Shown here: one piece after another, positions 13,171 to 25,694 of the stretch
How positions within the stretch are numbered: position 1 is the stretch's first letter
Layout: each line of letters begins with the position of its first letter
Origin: Apostichopus japonicus
Taxonomy: Eukaryota > Echinodermata > Holothuroidea > Aspidochirotida > Stichopodidae
Assembly: GCF_037975245.1 (NCBI RefSeq)
Contig: NC_092576.1
Span: 45,173,111-45,237,110, forward strand
Direction of reading: 5' to 3'
DNA: 64,000 nucleotides
The notes under the pieces: model-generated
Told to the model about the DNA's origin: nothing
Databases searched by the model: none
What the model saw: only the letters and a program-made list of their open reading frames with translations
Made by a program: the position numbers and the translations under genes

Positions 13171-13829
13171 TTGAAGTAACGCTTTAAGTGATATCTTAAA
13201 GATTTAAATGGACTAGAGCGATATGTTTGTAATATTAGTTATCTTTACAGGTAAATTGATTGAACACTTGAAAAATTAAATACATCATTCAATCAGAAGA
13301 AAACTTTAATCAGTTTCTCTGATAGCTGTTGTTTGAGGTTGTGCTTCTTCACCAATCCCAGGCTATATTTCATATAGTCTAAGCATTTTCGGTTTGTTTA
13401 GTGATAAAGATATGAAGACTTTTTCGAGGTTCGCAGCAGAATTTTACAGAACAAACTTAATTTAGCAGTCGTTCCTTATTAATATTCAACCAGCAGCTGT
13501 ACGTAGTCCTTGTTATCATGATCTAAGAGACTTCAGTCAAACAGCTGATATTTGACTGTTTACACCAGTATAATTTATAAAGTCAATTTGGGATTAAAGG
13601 TTAATATGCTGCATGTTATCGTGATTGAAGAAACTCATGTGCCAGTCCAAGTCAATAAATGAATGATTGTACTCTGATTATTGATGTGAAAGTAGTCTAT
13701 ATGCTTTTTAGGAGTAAATTGTTCTGGTTGTTAAATATTTGATCAAATACAATGGTATCAAACAACAGTGAATCGAGTACAAGTACGAGTACTTAAGCAT
13801 CAGAGTGCTGATGTGATGCAACTCCATTG

Positions 13830-14580
13830 ATTGTACCATCGTAATGAGGGCAGGGGACGGCAGTGGAGGAATTTAAACTTGAGCAATCATTCTTTGAAGA
13901 CTTCCTTAAGTGCAGCTCCATCACTGTTCACCTTTGTCGTTGTTATTTTTCTTTCAGGAAATTTACATTAAGTGACAAGATGAGCATTAGATACAATAAG
14001 CAAGTGTAAGGGGGAGGATGGAAGTGAAAGCATAGTTGGATATTATTTAATGAAGACTATCACATACATATAACACTGCCACTGCTGATGTTACTATCCG
14101 TTCATGTCCATTACTTGAGTTGACAAATTGAGTTAGTTTTAAACATAGTTTGAACAGCTCTTACATTTTGAAGGGGATTGTGTGGATAATGGGATGGGAG
14201 CTTAGAAGTGAAGTTAAATCATCACTCGATGAAGACTGTCATAGACACAGCACTGTAACTGCTGATGTATTTGTTGTTCTTGTTCTTGTTACCTTCCATA
14301 TATTATTACATGCAGCTGAAAAAAAGCTTACAGAAGAAACAGCTGTAACATGTTAAAGAAGGGTGTAGGATGTGTGTAGGGGCGTGGGGGGGGGGGGGCT
14401 GATAGTACACTTAATGATTCCTTTTTTGAAGACTTTCATAGATGTAAGACGGTGATCTGATCTACCTTGCTGTTGCTTTCCCCTCATGTCCATTACTTGT
14501 ATTTGCAAGATGAAAACATTGTTTAAAACATGTTGAAAGGGTGGAATGGGTGAAGAAATTGAAGATCATTTAGTCCTTCA
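13830..14580 (+). repeat. Diverged tandem repeat, unit about 190 bp, about four units
   Basis: The motifs GAAGACT-TCATA, CACTG-CACTGCTGATG and CATGTCCATTACTTG recur at about 13,890, 14,050, 14,230 and 14,425 in the same order. Units are poorly conserved. The 68-codon open frame at 14150-14356 lies inside and looks fortuitous. Confidence 0.4.
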
Positions 14581-16880
14581 CCGCCAATGCTATTCAATTT
14601 CAGTTTATATTTCATCTCATACCCATGCATCATGTACCCTTAGTTGATGTACATAAATACTACCTTAACAATGTACGTTCCTCTACTGTGTGCATTTTAA
14701 CTGCGTTGAGTTAATTTAAACCGCACTGCATTACTTTAAACACACCTGCTTACTACAGAGAATGGGACAATATACCTGCGTTATTGAGTTTAAAACCCAC
14801 TTTACGTGTAACTTAACTCAACCAGGAGTGCCTTTATACACGATGGTGCATAGTATAGCGGATGGATGAACTCACGATTTCTGCATAAGTTTATTCAATT
14901 TCTTTTTTTGTGTTAAGGGCTCCTATACTAAGTGGAATTCTAAAATCTACAGTCATATGTATATACATCGGTTAAGCAGTAATGTCATACAGTAAAGTGT
15001 AGGAATATGTTAGGATGGCATATCTTACTTGCCAGGTATACATTTGTTATCGGTATTATCTGTTGACAAAAGTCTTAACTAATGTACATCTGTTTTAGCA
15101 ATCCAATGCATAGTTCTGTTATATGTATACATAGCTTGAATATCAGCCAACGGGGAAATTATAGGTTTCAAATTGTCCTTAAAGACTAATACTGATTAAA
15201 TCCAACCTTCACCTCAACCCGTCATAGTCATTTGAACTTCCTCTTTTAGTCCGTACCTTTAGCGTGTTACTTTTGAGAACTTCAATCCTGCTAACCATGA
15301 TCAATTCCTTCATAGTACGTGCGGTCTGTCTTACTCAATGATGTGTGACGGTCGCGTACACTAATTCTATGTAGGTGTTATTTCTACATCGGTAAGATAA
15401 AAACCAGCACTGGTATTCATCGCTCATGGTAACTGAGAAATATGCCTAGAAATTCTGTTATAATTATCCATTCAACCTTGGCGTTTTGGTAGATTATACA
15501 TCGCGTGTTATAAACAGGAATTTTTAACACACACGTATACATTACAAATCGAAAGATAAACATATACTACACACCTTCCACGTTATGTGCTTCCATTATA
15601 TATGTACACCGATACGATTACATCAAAGAAAACGATATTCACTATTACTGGTAGTGACAAATCACACACTAAGCTAGGAAACTTATCGAAGGCAAAGTCT
15701 CAAAGTTAGTTATTTGTATCTGTTGTAATATTTTAATTTCATCTTCAATAGAGGTACACTTTCAATTTTGGGGATATATGCGTTAAGGAAACACAAACAA
15801 CCTTACTTATCGTCTTCAACATTCAACAGTCAACGTTCAACATTAAGTATTAACATAATATACGGTAGATATCATTTCTTTTCAACTAAATGAGGACTGA
15901 AATCACAACATTCCCCCGAAGTGCACAGTGAAGCCCTATTCCTAGCTGTAACCTACGTACAATTCAGTGACGCGGTTAGCTATACTCTAGTAATTTAAGT
16001 TTGCATGTACTTAAAATGTACAGGAAGTGTGAAACGGCTACTTATACATTGTAAAATTGTGTAAGTGTCACGTAAACTAAGAAGACAATTGTGCAGAGAG
16101 CGAGGCTGATGTTGAAAGTATACAATCTCGGCAGAACCATAGCAATTTTCTATACAGAACGAATGACTATTCGAGGACAAATAAGGAGACCAGCAAACCT
16201 AAACAAAAATAAATACACACATTTCGTATAGATGGCTTCGCTGTCTGACCTGAAAGGTCATGGTAGGTATCTACAGATTAGTATAGCGGTACCGAGTGAT
16301 TATTCATTTAGCCCATCATTAATGATATTGTTTTAATTTGTATATTTTCATGCTTACAGCGTCTTCTTTGATAATACAATAGTTGAAGACGTTGGCAGGA
16401 AGTTCGATGGATGTAGCCATAACGAAATGGTAAAAGTATAATATTTTGAGTCAAAGTATGAAATAATTAGAAGTTTTACATGGTGTTGTAATAAATCTGA
16501 ATTATTCATCTAGGAGATTAGTTAGGAGAAGAAATTGTTGGACACACAGAAAATACGTTAATATATGCTTCACATCATGCAGTGCTGTGTGTTAGTCGTT
16601 TCCATAACTGCATACTATTCTGATTTTCTCAAACAATCTTAACAATACCGTTGTACTTGAACGTGTAATAACGATTCAGCGTAATAAAATACTCACTATA
16701 AGTGTAAACACACGTTCTTTAGCAAAACGATTTCGAGCGAGTCCTTCTCCATTGTCTTGCTTTCTTTCATTTTCTCATTACTGAGTATGTCTATGAATTC
16801 CGATTATTGTTAAGCATGATACGGGTTAGTAGCCAATCATAGTAAAACGTGAACGTTTTAGATTACGGTTCACTTGTTAC
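14581..16880. other. AT-rich intergenic DNA, no gene seen
   Basis: No open frame with a recognisable motif, no RNA gene and no clear element ends. Confidence 0.4.
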
Positions 16881-17047
16881 TGATTACACATATATGTACA
16901 GTCTGCTGTTTTCAAACGTTCAACGGATTGTGTTACACCTTACCGTTGTCCCACCCACATATGTACAGTATGCTGATTACACATATATGTACAGTTTGCT
17001 GTTTTAAAACGTTCAACGGATAGCGTTAAACCTTATCGTTGACCCAC
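16881..17047 (+). repeat. Two-copy tandem repeat, period about 93 bp
   Basis: TGATTACACATATATGTACA starts at 16,881 and again at 16,974. Each is followed by CTGCTGTTTT-AAACGTTCAACGGAT and ACCTTA-CGTTG-CCCAC. Confidence 0.6.
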
Positions 17048-18073
17048 GTATTATGTTTGCTACCACTCTCTTGAAAATCAAAACATTTTGAAAACCAAAT
17101 TATACAAACAGAGCAACATTATAGAGTTCAAGTGCAGGTACTGATTAAGCTCGATACAGTTAAAAATACCTTTTATTTAATGAAGGTCAAATGAAATGAA
17201 ACATTTGATGAAAAATTTAATGTGCGATAACGATTGATATGTGACTGGAAATGTAGTAAGAAATTGCCACATTATATCATGCTCCCTAGTTCATGAAATA
17301 CATTGCAACGATGGTATTTGACAACACTAGTGTGTTTATATAGAAGCATGGTGTTCTTGTTGTACAGTGTAGATTTAACACACATATTCCGATCTACAAC
17401 CTGCAAACCAACTGCAATCCCGTCTTAACATTTTTCTCAATCTAACTGGAATTTATCAATTCAAACATGGTAACACTGCGACATCAGATAGGGGCTATAC
17501 GATGTATGACAAGGATTGTCTAACTAACGTACCCTTAAGTTAAAGATATCACTAATTGATTATGCTGAAAAAAAGGTTCACTCGCACACAAGTGGAAAGT
17601 ATGTTGTCCCATACAATGAAAGCAAAACGTCAACTCCAAATTCAGCATTTTGTAGTGTTTTGTAGGTTAATTCCATCTTCTTAGTAATGATGTTGAGTTA
17701 GTTGTGTAGCCTTAGTTCCAAATATTACAGCATAATTGTGATGCTTTACAAAGTCGTTATTGCATTGACTAGAATCTGTAGTCTGTTGCTTGCACAAAAT
17801 AGTTATGTTGCTTGAGTATATGAATGCATGAATGTATCGGGAAAGGTTACATAGTGTCATGATGGGAAATGACCAACCCACTCATTTTTTTTATTTAAAG
17901 AAGGCCCTGTTTGATACGCACATCAAAAGCAGCTCTATGTAACATTTGGACGATACATCATGTTTTCGATTTTCCTTAAATACTCCTTAGAGAATCGACA
18001 CATGCTATAGCCTTGGAATAATTTTGTTATATAAACGTGTACGTATCTGATAAAGTAGAATGTGCTCAGATAC
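17048..18073. other. AT-rich intergenic DNA, no gene seen
   Basis: Nothing recognised apart from short chance open frames. Confidence 0.4.
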
Positions 18074-18213
18074 CAGGGGCGTATCCAGGATTTTCCAATA
18101 GGGGGGGGGGGCGTCAGGCATGAATGATCGCCGTCCTGGGGGATGGGTCTAAGGGGAGGGGTGTACAATTTTTGCTTTCGAAGAAGGGCTGAAATGCAAA
18201 ATGGTGTCATATG

Positions 18214-18946
18214 CATGGGCGGCGATCCGTACTTCCGAGTGGGGGGGGGGGATATGACCTTGTTGACTATCTAAGCGTAGCGCCAGCATGGGTTGGCGCG
18301 AAGCGTACAAACAAAATTTGGGATTAACAAACCCTCTAGATGGCCGGAAACGGCACTTCCCGAGGTTTCCAAGCGGCATATACCCAACTTTAAAATAGGG
18401 ATGTCATGTCCGAAATATCTCATAATCAGGATCCAAAATACTTTTTTTTTAATTTCGGGTGTTATATTGGGAAAATTGCCCCTGTCAATCTTGTTTCAGG
18501 CGCAACGTTAGAATGTTCGAGAGCTCTTTTATATTATTCGATGATTAAGCATTACCCTGGTTACATGAGATTCTCAGCTGTTCGAGGGAACATGTACGTG
18601 TGTAGGCCTACTATAGGGCCTATATGAATACTATGAGGGTGCATATATGTACTATATCAATACCGTGGGCGCAATAATACATTTTGTTGTTATAGGGCCA
18701 ATGAAGCCTACAGTCAACTATTTTTGCTTTATAAAGACGCTTTATTTGAAAAGATCGCACTGCGTTTATGGTAGGCGAGAAATGAAGCTAAAAAAGAGCC
18801 GTACATTAACGAAGATGCATAAATGTAGGCATGAAAATATTATCCCTGGCATTTGGTGGGGGGGGGGGGGATATGGTGCATTACATCCCCTCCACCCATT
18901 TTCATGGGGGGATATATCCCCCCTCCACCCAGGATCGCCGCCCATG
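18214..18946. mobile_element. hAT-like element nested in the outer one, 733 bp
   Basis: The ends CATGGGCGGCGATCC and its inverse GGATCGCCGCCCATG match perfectly over 15 bp. Flanks GTCATATG (18206-18213) and GCCATATG (18947-18954) are an 8-bp duplication with one mismatch. The element carries long G and C runs and the structured module at 18262-18371. It has no transposase, so it must be mobilised in trans. Confidence 0.75.
18262..18371 (+). repeat. Structured module shared by several elements, copy 1
   Basis: Contains TATCTAAGCGTAGCGCCAGC, a nearby GGTTGGCGCG that can pair with GCGCCA, and then GCCGGAAACGGC, a 4-bp stem closed by a GAAA loop. The same order is found at 21772-21873 and 22712-22826. 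Function unknown. Confidence 0.6.
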
Positions 18947-19292
18947 GCCATATGTGATCCATTTTTCGACCTTAATAATAAGCAACATTTCCAGTAAATA
19001 TGGACACAAAATGCACAATTTAGTATGGCTGGCATGTCACTTAGTGTTTATAGTGATAATACAAACACAATTACCATCTATGTTTCTAAAACTATTATGC
19101 CGCCGAATTTCGCCAGAACCTTTTTTTGGCAAACAAAAAATAAAGCATACGGGAGGGGGGGGGGGAGGGGTTGATCACCGACATCTCACATAAAGGTCTT
19201 CATCAATTTTTTTTTTTTATTGCTTAACTTTTTTTTTTGGTGACGGCCAATAGGGGGGCGCGCGCCTGTTGCGCCCCCTGGATACGCCCCTA

Positions 19293-21620
19293 GATACCCA
19301 CCAGTGTTATTTAAATGTTCTTATGATACATCTGTATGACAAGACGATTTTATTCTTGAGTGCGAAGCTTAACTTTATCCGTTTTGGTTCAATGGTTCAA
19401 TTTTATTGTCACCCGGATGTATAATACATAAATAGTCTTTCTTAATTGAGATAAGATAAGTCTAATCTTTTGTCAGATGACTAAAATATATTTATGACCG
19501 ACATATCAATTCAGAGACCAACAGAAGCAAACATGAACAGTTCTAGACGAGTGTCCGCTCCCTGGGCCCCGCCTGGGCTTCGCTTATTTTATTTCAGTGG
19601 CAAACGTATGATTTTTTAGTGCGTTTTGTTTTATGCGTTATTTCATCGGTCCTACTCTGATTTCGGTTCATTCAATATGCAAGTTTAATTATTGTAGTTT
19701 GGAAGTAACAATACTAGTATATACCATATACACTATTGGCCTCCCGGTCTGATAAAATACAACAGAACAAAAAGAAATGTTAAAAACAAATATTCAAAAG
19801 TCAATGATATTAACTGAAGACAATTAATCATTTGAATTCTTCTTTTTATTCAAAAATGTACACACTGGCTACATGTTATGACATAATTGTTCACACTTGA
19901 GATTACTGTAGAGTAAAAACACAACATTTATCTTACGATTGATTCATCTCACCCTCGAAATGGAATACATGCACGTGGTATGGCAAATATTACTATTCGA
20001 ATAGTCACTGTTTGAAATTGTCCAATTATGAATTTTCAAAAGATAATCATTAAAGATAAGTTATGCGGTTCCAGCACTTAAATCATCTGTTGTCAAACTG
20101 GACGTATACTATAAAGTAGGAGCATCTTCTGATAAAAGAACCTTTATTTTGTTCCATCTACTGTTCTCTAACGCCTGTATTTTTTTTATTTACGATAAAA
20201 GTGATGTAGTACAGCATTCCCACAAAATCTGATCGGCAGGGTTTGATACATGAAATATGGTTTGAGGACAGCAAGCAGGGAGGAGATCATAATTTACGTT
20301 GTTGATACATGTAGGGAAAAGTATCTGAAGTACAATTTACAGACTGAAAAAAAACATTCTTCCCACCATCATGTTTATATCATCAATGATGTTACAGCAC
20401 GGTCGAGAAAAGTCACCAGTCTCCCGTTGCCTTATATGGCGTCAGACTACCTTATGAAATATTGATCACATCACCTCATTAACAAGTATTCATCAATGTC
20501 ATTCCAACATACAGAAACAGAGGAACAGTGCGACCTGAATGCTGAGCAATGCACGTGTCACTGAGTAAACCGTCTATCCTACCCATGGATATATCAAATT
20601 GTATATTTGTAGCGTCGTGTTTACGTGTGTTGATGTGTATGGTATAAATTGAAAAACCATCGGAAAAGCATGAAGCATGATTTAAACGGGAAAAGAGATA
20701 GTTTAAGTTGTGACGATAAAGCTAAGGAATATAAACATATATAAATCAAGGGGAAAAATCAATGTTGGGGAAAATAAAACCTGTTCACCCGAATGGACGT
20801 GATTATAATTTGTGTTTATCTCTTTCTAAATTTTAGCGACATGATGTATTTACTCTAAAATTGTTACCTATAGTTCTTTATGATTATGTTACAAAGGAAA
20901 TACTACAATACTTTTGTTCCATATTTAAGGTAGGTTAAAATATTGGAAATCTAAATAATCAAAAACCAATGTTACAATGCTATATGTATTTTTAAGATTT
21001 TGACTTGGTGAAAGAAGGAGCTGCCATTTATTAGTGTGTTATGGCCAGGCATTGGATATTAAGCAGGTAAAAATGGTTACAGGTCAGTTGAGGAGTTTAA
21101 AATTTGATGTCTTTTAGAACATTAACTCAATAATACTGCTGATGTAGCTTGTGCATGTGTTATATGGATAGAACCCTGTTGTTTTTGGTAGTGGCCAAAG
21201 GTCACCATAGTGGTTATCTAATGTCTCTTATATGATCTTCTTTATACATTTTTATAATGCAGAATCTTGTCTACTACGTGGCATATCAGAGAGCTAGTAT
21301 GCCCCTTTCAGTGCATGGTGGTAACAAATACCCAGTACACAAGACCATAACTATTGGAATCATACCCATGGTCCCCATACCCATGGTCTTAACAAACGTT
21401 ACAATATAATACATTAAGTCAACCAGTAAGCAAGTTTCTTACGTTTATTTATATTGCTTGTAATGAGAATATTGTTTTTTTTTAACAATTGCTGAAAACT
21501 TAATGCTTTCACTCTTTGTTTCGTTACGAATTGTAACAGTTTTAGGAAAATTGATCTCCATGAGTGATACTCAATCAAATAGTGAGTGAATAATCACTTT
21601 ATTTGATCTGTTGCCATTTC
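19293..21620. other. AT-rich intergenic DNA, no gene seen
   Basis: No coding exon recognised. The short open frame at 20250-20465 has no motif. A small direct repeat around CCCATGGTC lies at 21,365-21,390. Confidence 0.4.
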
Positions 21621-21705
21621 CATAGGCGTACGAGGCGGCGGCAAATTTCCAGAGTTTTTTTTTTCTCCTCTTAGGCTGCCCGAATTTTTCAGAACTTTTG
21701 CCCGA

Positions 21706-21710
<5 letters not shown>

Positions 21711-21769
<59 letters not shown>
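21711..21769. repeat. TA dinucleotide microsatellite
   Basis: About 29 uninterrupted TA units. It directly follows the CCCGAATTTC segment that also borders the second TA tract at 23131. Confidence 0.95.
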
Positions 21770-21771
<2 letters not shown>

Positions 21772-21873
21772 CACTATCTAAGCGGAGCGCCACCATCGGT
21801 TGGCGCGTAGCGTAGAAGCAAATTTTTGGCAAACAATGCCTCTCAGATTGCCGGAAACGGCAATTCCGAGGCC
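21772..21873 (+). repeat. Structured module, copy 2
   Basis: TATCTAAGCGGAGCGCCACC, GGTTGGCGCG, then ATTGCCGGAAACGGCAAT, here an 18-nt hairpin with a 7-bp stem and GAAA loop. Starts just after the TA tract. Confidence 0.6.
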
Positions 21874-22294
21874 TTGCAAGTTGCACCTAAACATTCTTTA
21901 TTTTGTAATCGCACGTTTTAGAAATTTACACTTCCCCAAAAATTTGGTAAATTAGAAGAAGATAAAATGGTAACATCACTTTGAAGGGGAAAAACGGGAC
22001 AGTATATTTTTTAAGCTCCTATTTAGTTACCTTATTTATTATTTTAACACAGTACTCAGCTACCTCCAGAAAAAAAAAAAAAAAAAAAAAACATACATTG
22101 TTCAACAACACTTAGGCGGGATAATGTCGCTGTGTCGGCTGAGACTGCAATTTGTCTCACAAGAAAAGTATAAAATATAACAAAGAATATGATAACCTGT
22201 ACTTCTAGGCTTGTAGGCACTCCCCCCCCCCCACCATCCATTGAAAAGAAAATGTTTCTTATATACACTCATTATGAGTTGGGGATGTCCAGGT

Positions 22295-22952
22295 CAAGGG
22301 CGGCGGAAGCACTTTTATTCTGGGGGGGGGGGGCACCGACATCAAAGGGCACTTTGCAAAAATTCGATTGGAATGATACAATCTTATATTTAGTACCCTT
22401 TATAACTCTTATTGTATTATCTTATTTGTGTATACACATCACTCCATCAACGCCACTCCCCCCCCCCCCCCAATGGAAAATATGCATACTAGCACTGCAA
22501 TATCCAAAGCGCAAATTGGGAAACAAGGAAGTTTTCTTTTGAGACAAAATGAGGTGAAAACATGCTAGTTGCTAATGTAGGAATCTTCCGAATTAGAGTT
22601 ATTTTTTCTTGTTAGTATCTTAACAAATTTTTTCCATTCGAAATAGCTTTGAGTTTGACCAGCAGAAATTTATTAAAAGTCACGGGCTTAGCCAGGATTT
22701 GCAAAGTTGTATGCACGACTATCTGAGCGGAGCGCCACCATCAGTTGGCGCGGAGAGTACTAGAAAATGTTTGGTTTTATAACCCCTCAGATGGCCGGAA
22801 ACGGCCCTCCCCGAGTGTTCATTCTGGTTCCCTGGCCTCTTGCTAACTTGAGGCACCTCAATTTTTATGTAGAAAAAAGGCACATTTTTTAACCTGAGGA
22901 AAAGTGGGGGAACGTGCCCCCTGTGCCCCCCCCCCCGGTTCCGCCGCCCTTG
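22295..22952. mobile_element. Non-autonomous hAT-like element, 658 bp, nested
   Basis: The left end CAAGGGCGGCGGAA is mirrored at the right end (TTCCGCCGCCCTTG). GTCCAGGT flanks it on both sides (22287-22294 and 22953-22960), a perfect 8-bp target duplication that diagnoses a hAT-type insertion. It has G12 near the left end, C14 in the middle and C11 near the right end. No transposase. Confidence 0.85.
22712..22826 (+). repeat. Structured module, copy 3
   Basis: TATCTGAGCGGAGCGCCACC, AGTTGGCGCG, then GGCCGGAAACGGCC. The hairpin is kept although the neighbouring bases differ from the other two copies. It lies inside the nested element 22295-22952. Confidence 0.6.
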
Positions 22953-23127
22953 GTCCAGGTATGCAATTGACTAGTTTGAAAAAAAATTGATCAAGCAAAA
23001 AGCGTGGTAGCCCAGACGAACTGTGCTTACGGTGGTGTTACACGGAAATATTCGGGCATCATGATGCTAAATAAAGAAAACCATGGAATTGTGGGGCAAA
23101 AATTTGAAAAAGATTCGGGCAAGCTAC

Positions 23128-23130
<3 letters not shown>

Positions 23131-23207
<77 letters not shown>
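23131..23207. repeat. TA dinucleotide microsatellite
   Basis: About 38 TA units, ending exactly where the left arm of the long palindrome begins. Confidence 0.95.
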
Positions 23208-23210
<3 letters not shown>

Positions 23211-23342
23211 CCAGAGGACAAGAAATTCGGGCAAAAGTCTTGAAAAATTCGGGCAGCCTAAGAGGAGAAAAAAAAATTCTTTCTCCTCTTAGGCTGCCCG
23301 AATTTTTCAGGACTTTTGCCCGAATTTCTTGTCCTCTGGAAA
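23208..23342. repeat. Long inverted repeat, 63-bp arms
   Basis: Left arm 23208-23270 and right arm 23280-23342 are reverse complements with a single mismatch (T versus C), separated by 9 bp. Part of the right-arm sequence (from CTCCTCTTAGGCTGCCC to CCCGAATTTC) recurs at 21665-21711. The arms probably come from two inverted copies of the same element end. Confidence 0.9.
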
Positions 23343-23387
23343 TTTGGAGGCAGTCTGCCCCTATGCCCCCCGCCTCGTACGCCTATG

Positions 23388-24342
23388 GGGTCACATAAAA
23401 CAAATAATATACACAATTTATTGCACTGTATTTGTTCAATACAATAAGTAAAGTATCCATGATATACATAGAGAATGTTAAATAAGTGTCCGTTTATGTT
23501 CCACACTGTATACGTTCCTATCGGTATGGTATATAGCAACTATTCCTGCAGGGAAATATCTACATCAGACACTAACATTTATAACATGCGCTATAAATGT
23601 AATATTCCAATGTCGAACGAAAGGCCATTAAAACCAAAGGAACATGTACATAACATCCCAATCTTTCTGATTTTCATTTACATACACAGAAAGCATTTGT
23701 TCTAACGTACGGTCGAACCGTTCTACTAAACCGTCTGACGTACTGTGGTCTATATGCAGTAGTTCTTGTCTTTTCTATCCCTAGTAACTTACAAAAACAA
23801 TTCATGAATATGGTTTCGAATGACCATTAATTGCGGTAGAATCCAAAGAAAGATGAAAAGCCAAAGAGAAGTAATGACATAATTGTTAGTTTTCATCAGT
23901 TAATTTTATGGTACCGACAATAAACACATGTACTTTTAAAGAGAAAATCGAGAATCAGTAACAAAGCACTAAGCTGACGGTAGGCTTTTAGGTTTTGTAA
24001 CGTATATAAGTTACTTAGCACTGGTTTCGTTATCCAACCTCTGGCCTAGACCGATATCAGCTGGCCCAACATAAGTCTTAGTAGAATTACCACGACCATG
24101 TTCTCGTTGCATTTTTCACAATCGTTAAGCCTAACGTTAGCCGATGTGACACAAATAAGGCCATGCCACCAAACAATAAGATTTACCATAGGCCTATAAC
24201 GGATCTGAACGGCTCTTAGCTAAACGTAGTTGAAAACCAGATGTAATAGACTAGAAATAGGCAAGTGAGACGAAATACAAATTTAAGATGGCAAGCCTAA
24301 CATGTAGGGGGGAGGTGGGGATTTGATTTGGAGTAGTAAACA
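23388..24342. other. AT-rich intergenic DNA, no gene seen
   Basis: No exon, RNA gene or element end recognised. Confidence 0.4.
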
Positions 24343-24821
24343 CAGGGATGAGACTGAGCTGGGGAAAAAAAATCTGAAATTTATCGATCGCCGTCCTGGG
24401 GAGGGGTTTAAGAGGAGGGGGTTCCCCCTCCCCTTTAGAATTTTTTTGTCAGGTAAGGAGGGCTTAAATGCAAAATGGTGGACTCTAGATGGAATCTATC
24501 ACATCAAGTAACTCGCCAAAAAAGTGTGGAATTTCTGCTTGTATAATTTATCCATTAGCTTTTTTGAACCAAAAAAAGGCTTTTTTGCTTGCTTTGTGCT
24601 ACTTGATTCCACCACTGGTCAAATTCGGTGTTCCTTCCCTTCACAGTCCAGCATGTTCGGAAAAAAAAAAAAAAAAAAAATTGAATAAAAAAAATTAAAT
24701 AAAAAAAATTAAATGAAAAAAATAATAAAAAATAATAAAAAACGCGAATTACGAGAAAAAACGCGAAAATGAAAAAAAAATAATCGGAAATCCGCGTTTC
24801 CGCGGAAGAGTCTCATGCCTG
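24343..24821. mobile_element. Non-autonomous hAT-family-like element, 479 bp
   Basis: CAGGGATGAGACT at the left is mirrored by AGTCTCATGCCTG at the right (one mismatch in 13). Inside is the same family segment seen elsewhere in the window (CGCCGTCCTGGGG, GGAGGGGG, TTAAATGCAAAATGGTGG), followed by an A-rich tract at 24660-24780. The flanks share only AAACA, offset by a base, so the duplication is eroded. Confidence 0.55.
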
Positions 24822-25530
24822 CAAACATTAGGGAATCTGTCGTGGTCACTCAAGTAAGTAATGTATGAGAACACATGAAAGATGAAGTAAAACACATTAA
24901 ATATATTCCGAGGTGTGTTTGTCAGCATTAAAGCAGTGTAGTGACATGTACATATGATGGTATAATAATACATGGTGGATATCACAGAATCATTGTGAAA
25001 TCGAGGGTTTAAGCCAAACAGGGTAACCACACCTCCACCCACCCTTCCAACCAAATGGATTTATAAGCTAGACAAAAAGACCCCATATTAACTAAATTTG
25101 AAGCAATAAGAAAACAAAAGAAGTCCAATCTGCATGAGTCTCTGGCTCCATATTTGTTATTATTTTAGGATGATGTTGGCATACATGTAAAGACAGTAAT
25201 GCAAATCTGAATGGATGCTGCTTGGATACCACACAGAGTAATGTTGGCCTACTGTAGAACAGACATGACCAAACAATTATTCCACTGATTATTGCATATG
25301 CATGATGAGTGGTAGTAATTACATTTATTTTGTTTTGTATAGACACTTCTGGATAAATGCATGGTGCCTGTGGGCTCCTGGGGTAGTCTGGACCCAGTGT
25401 GTGACCATGGTGGAGTTTAAGATGGCAAGATTATCCTTCAGCCTACGGATATTAAATCTGGTTGTGTTCAGCCATGCATGACTCGACCCCTTTTTACCTA
25501 TCAAGCCTAGTCCAGTGTGTCATTTTGCAA
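24822..25530. other. Intergenic DNA, no gene seen
   Basis: Nothing recognised. Confidence 0.35.
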
Positions 25531-25694
25531 TGAAGGGTATAACATGGTCTTCCAGGATGTGCGTGTTTTGATGAAGGGTATAAAATGGTCTTCCAGGTTG
25601 TGAATGTTGTGATGAAGGGTATAACATGGTCTTCCAGGAACTGCATGTTCTGATGAAGGGTATAACATGGTCTTCCATGATTTGCATGTTTGGT
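25531..25694 (+). repeat. 41-bp minisatellite, four units
   Basis: TGAAGGGTATAA-ATGGTCTTCCA starts at 25531, 25572, 25613 and 25654. The 41-bp period is not a multiple of three, so the repeated peptides on the minus strand are by-products. Confidence 0.9.

Larger units (their letters stand above)
18074..19292. mobile_element. hAT-like element (outer), 1,219 bp, interrupted
   Basis: The left end is CAGGGGCGTATCCAGG. The right end reversed is TAGGGGCGTATCCAGG, one mismatch. GATAC flanks both sides (18069-18073 and 19293-19297). hAT elements normally leave 8 bp, so the 5-bp match may be an eroded 8-bp duplication. The family signature follows inside: G11, then a GGTCTAAGGGGAGGGG segment, then AAATGCAAAATGGTG. 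A second element (18214-18946) has jumped into it. No transposase is present. Confidence 0.7.
21621..23387. mobile_element. Terminal-inverted-repeat element with nested insertion, 1.77 kb
   Basis: The left end CATAGGCGTACGAGGCGG is repeated inverted at the right end (CCGCCTCGTACGCCTATG), giving 18 perfect bases. I find no clear target duplication, so this could be ends of two related copies joined together. Inside are two TA microsatellites, a 63-bp-arm palindrome, two copies of the structured module and a complete nested hAT-like element (22295-22952). No protein-coding gene is visible. Confidence 0.55.

Noticed and set aside
21571..21774. Open frames encoding Tyr-Ile repeats
   Set aside because: Produced by the TA microsatellites at 21.7 and 23.1 kb, not by a gene.
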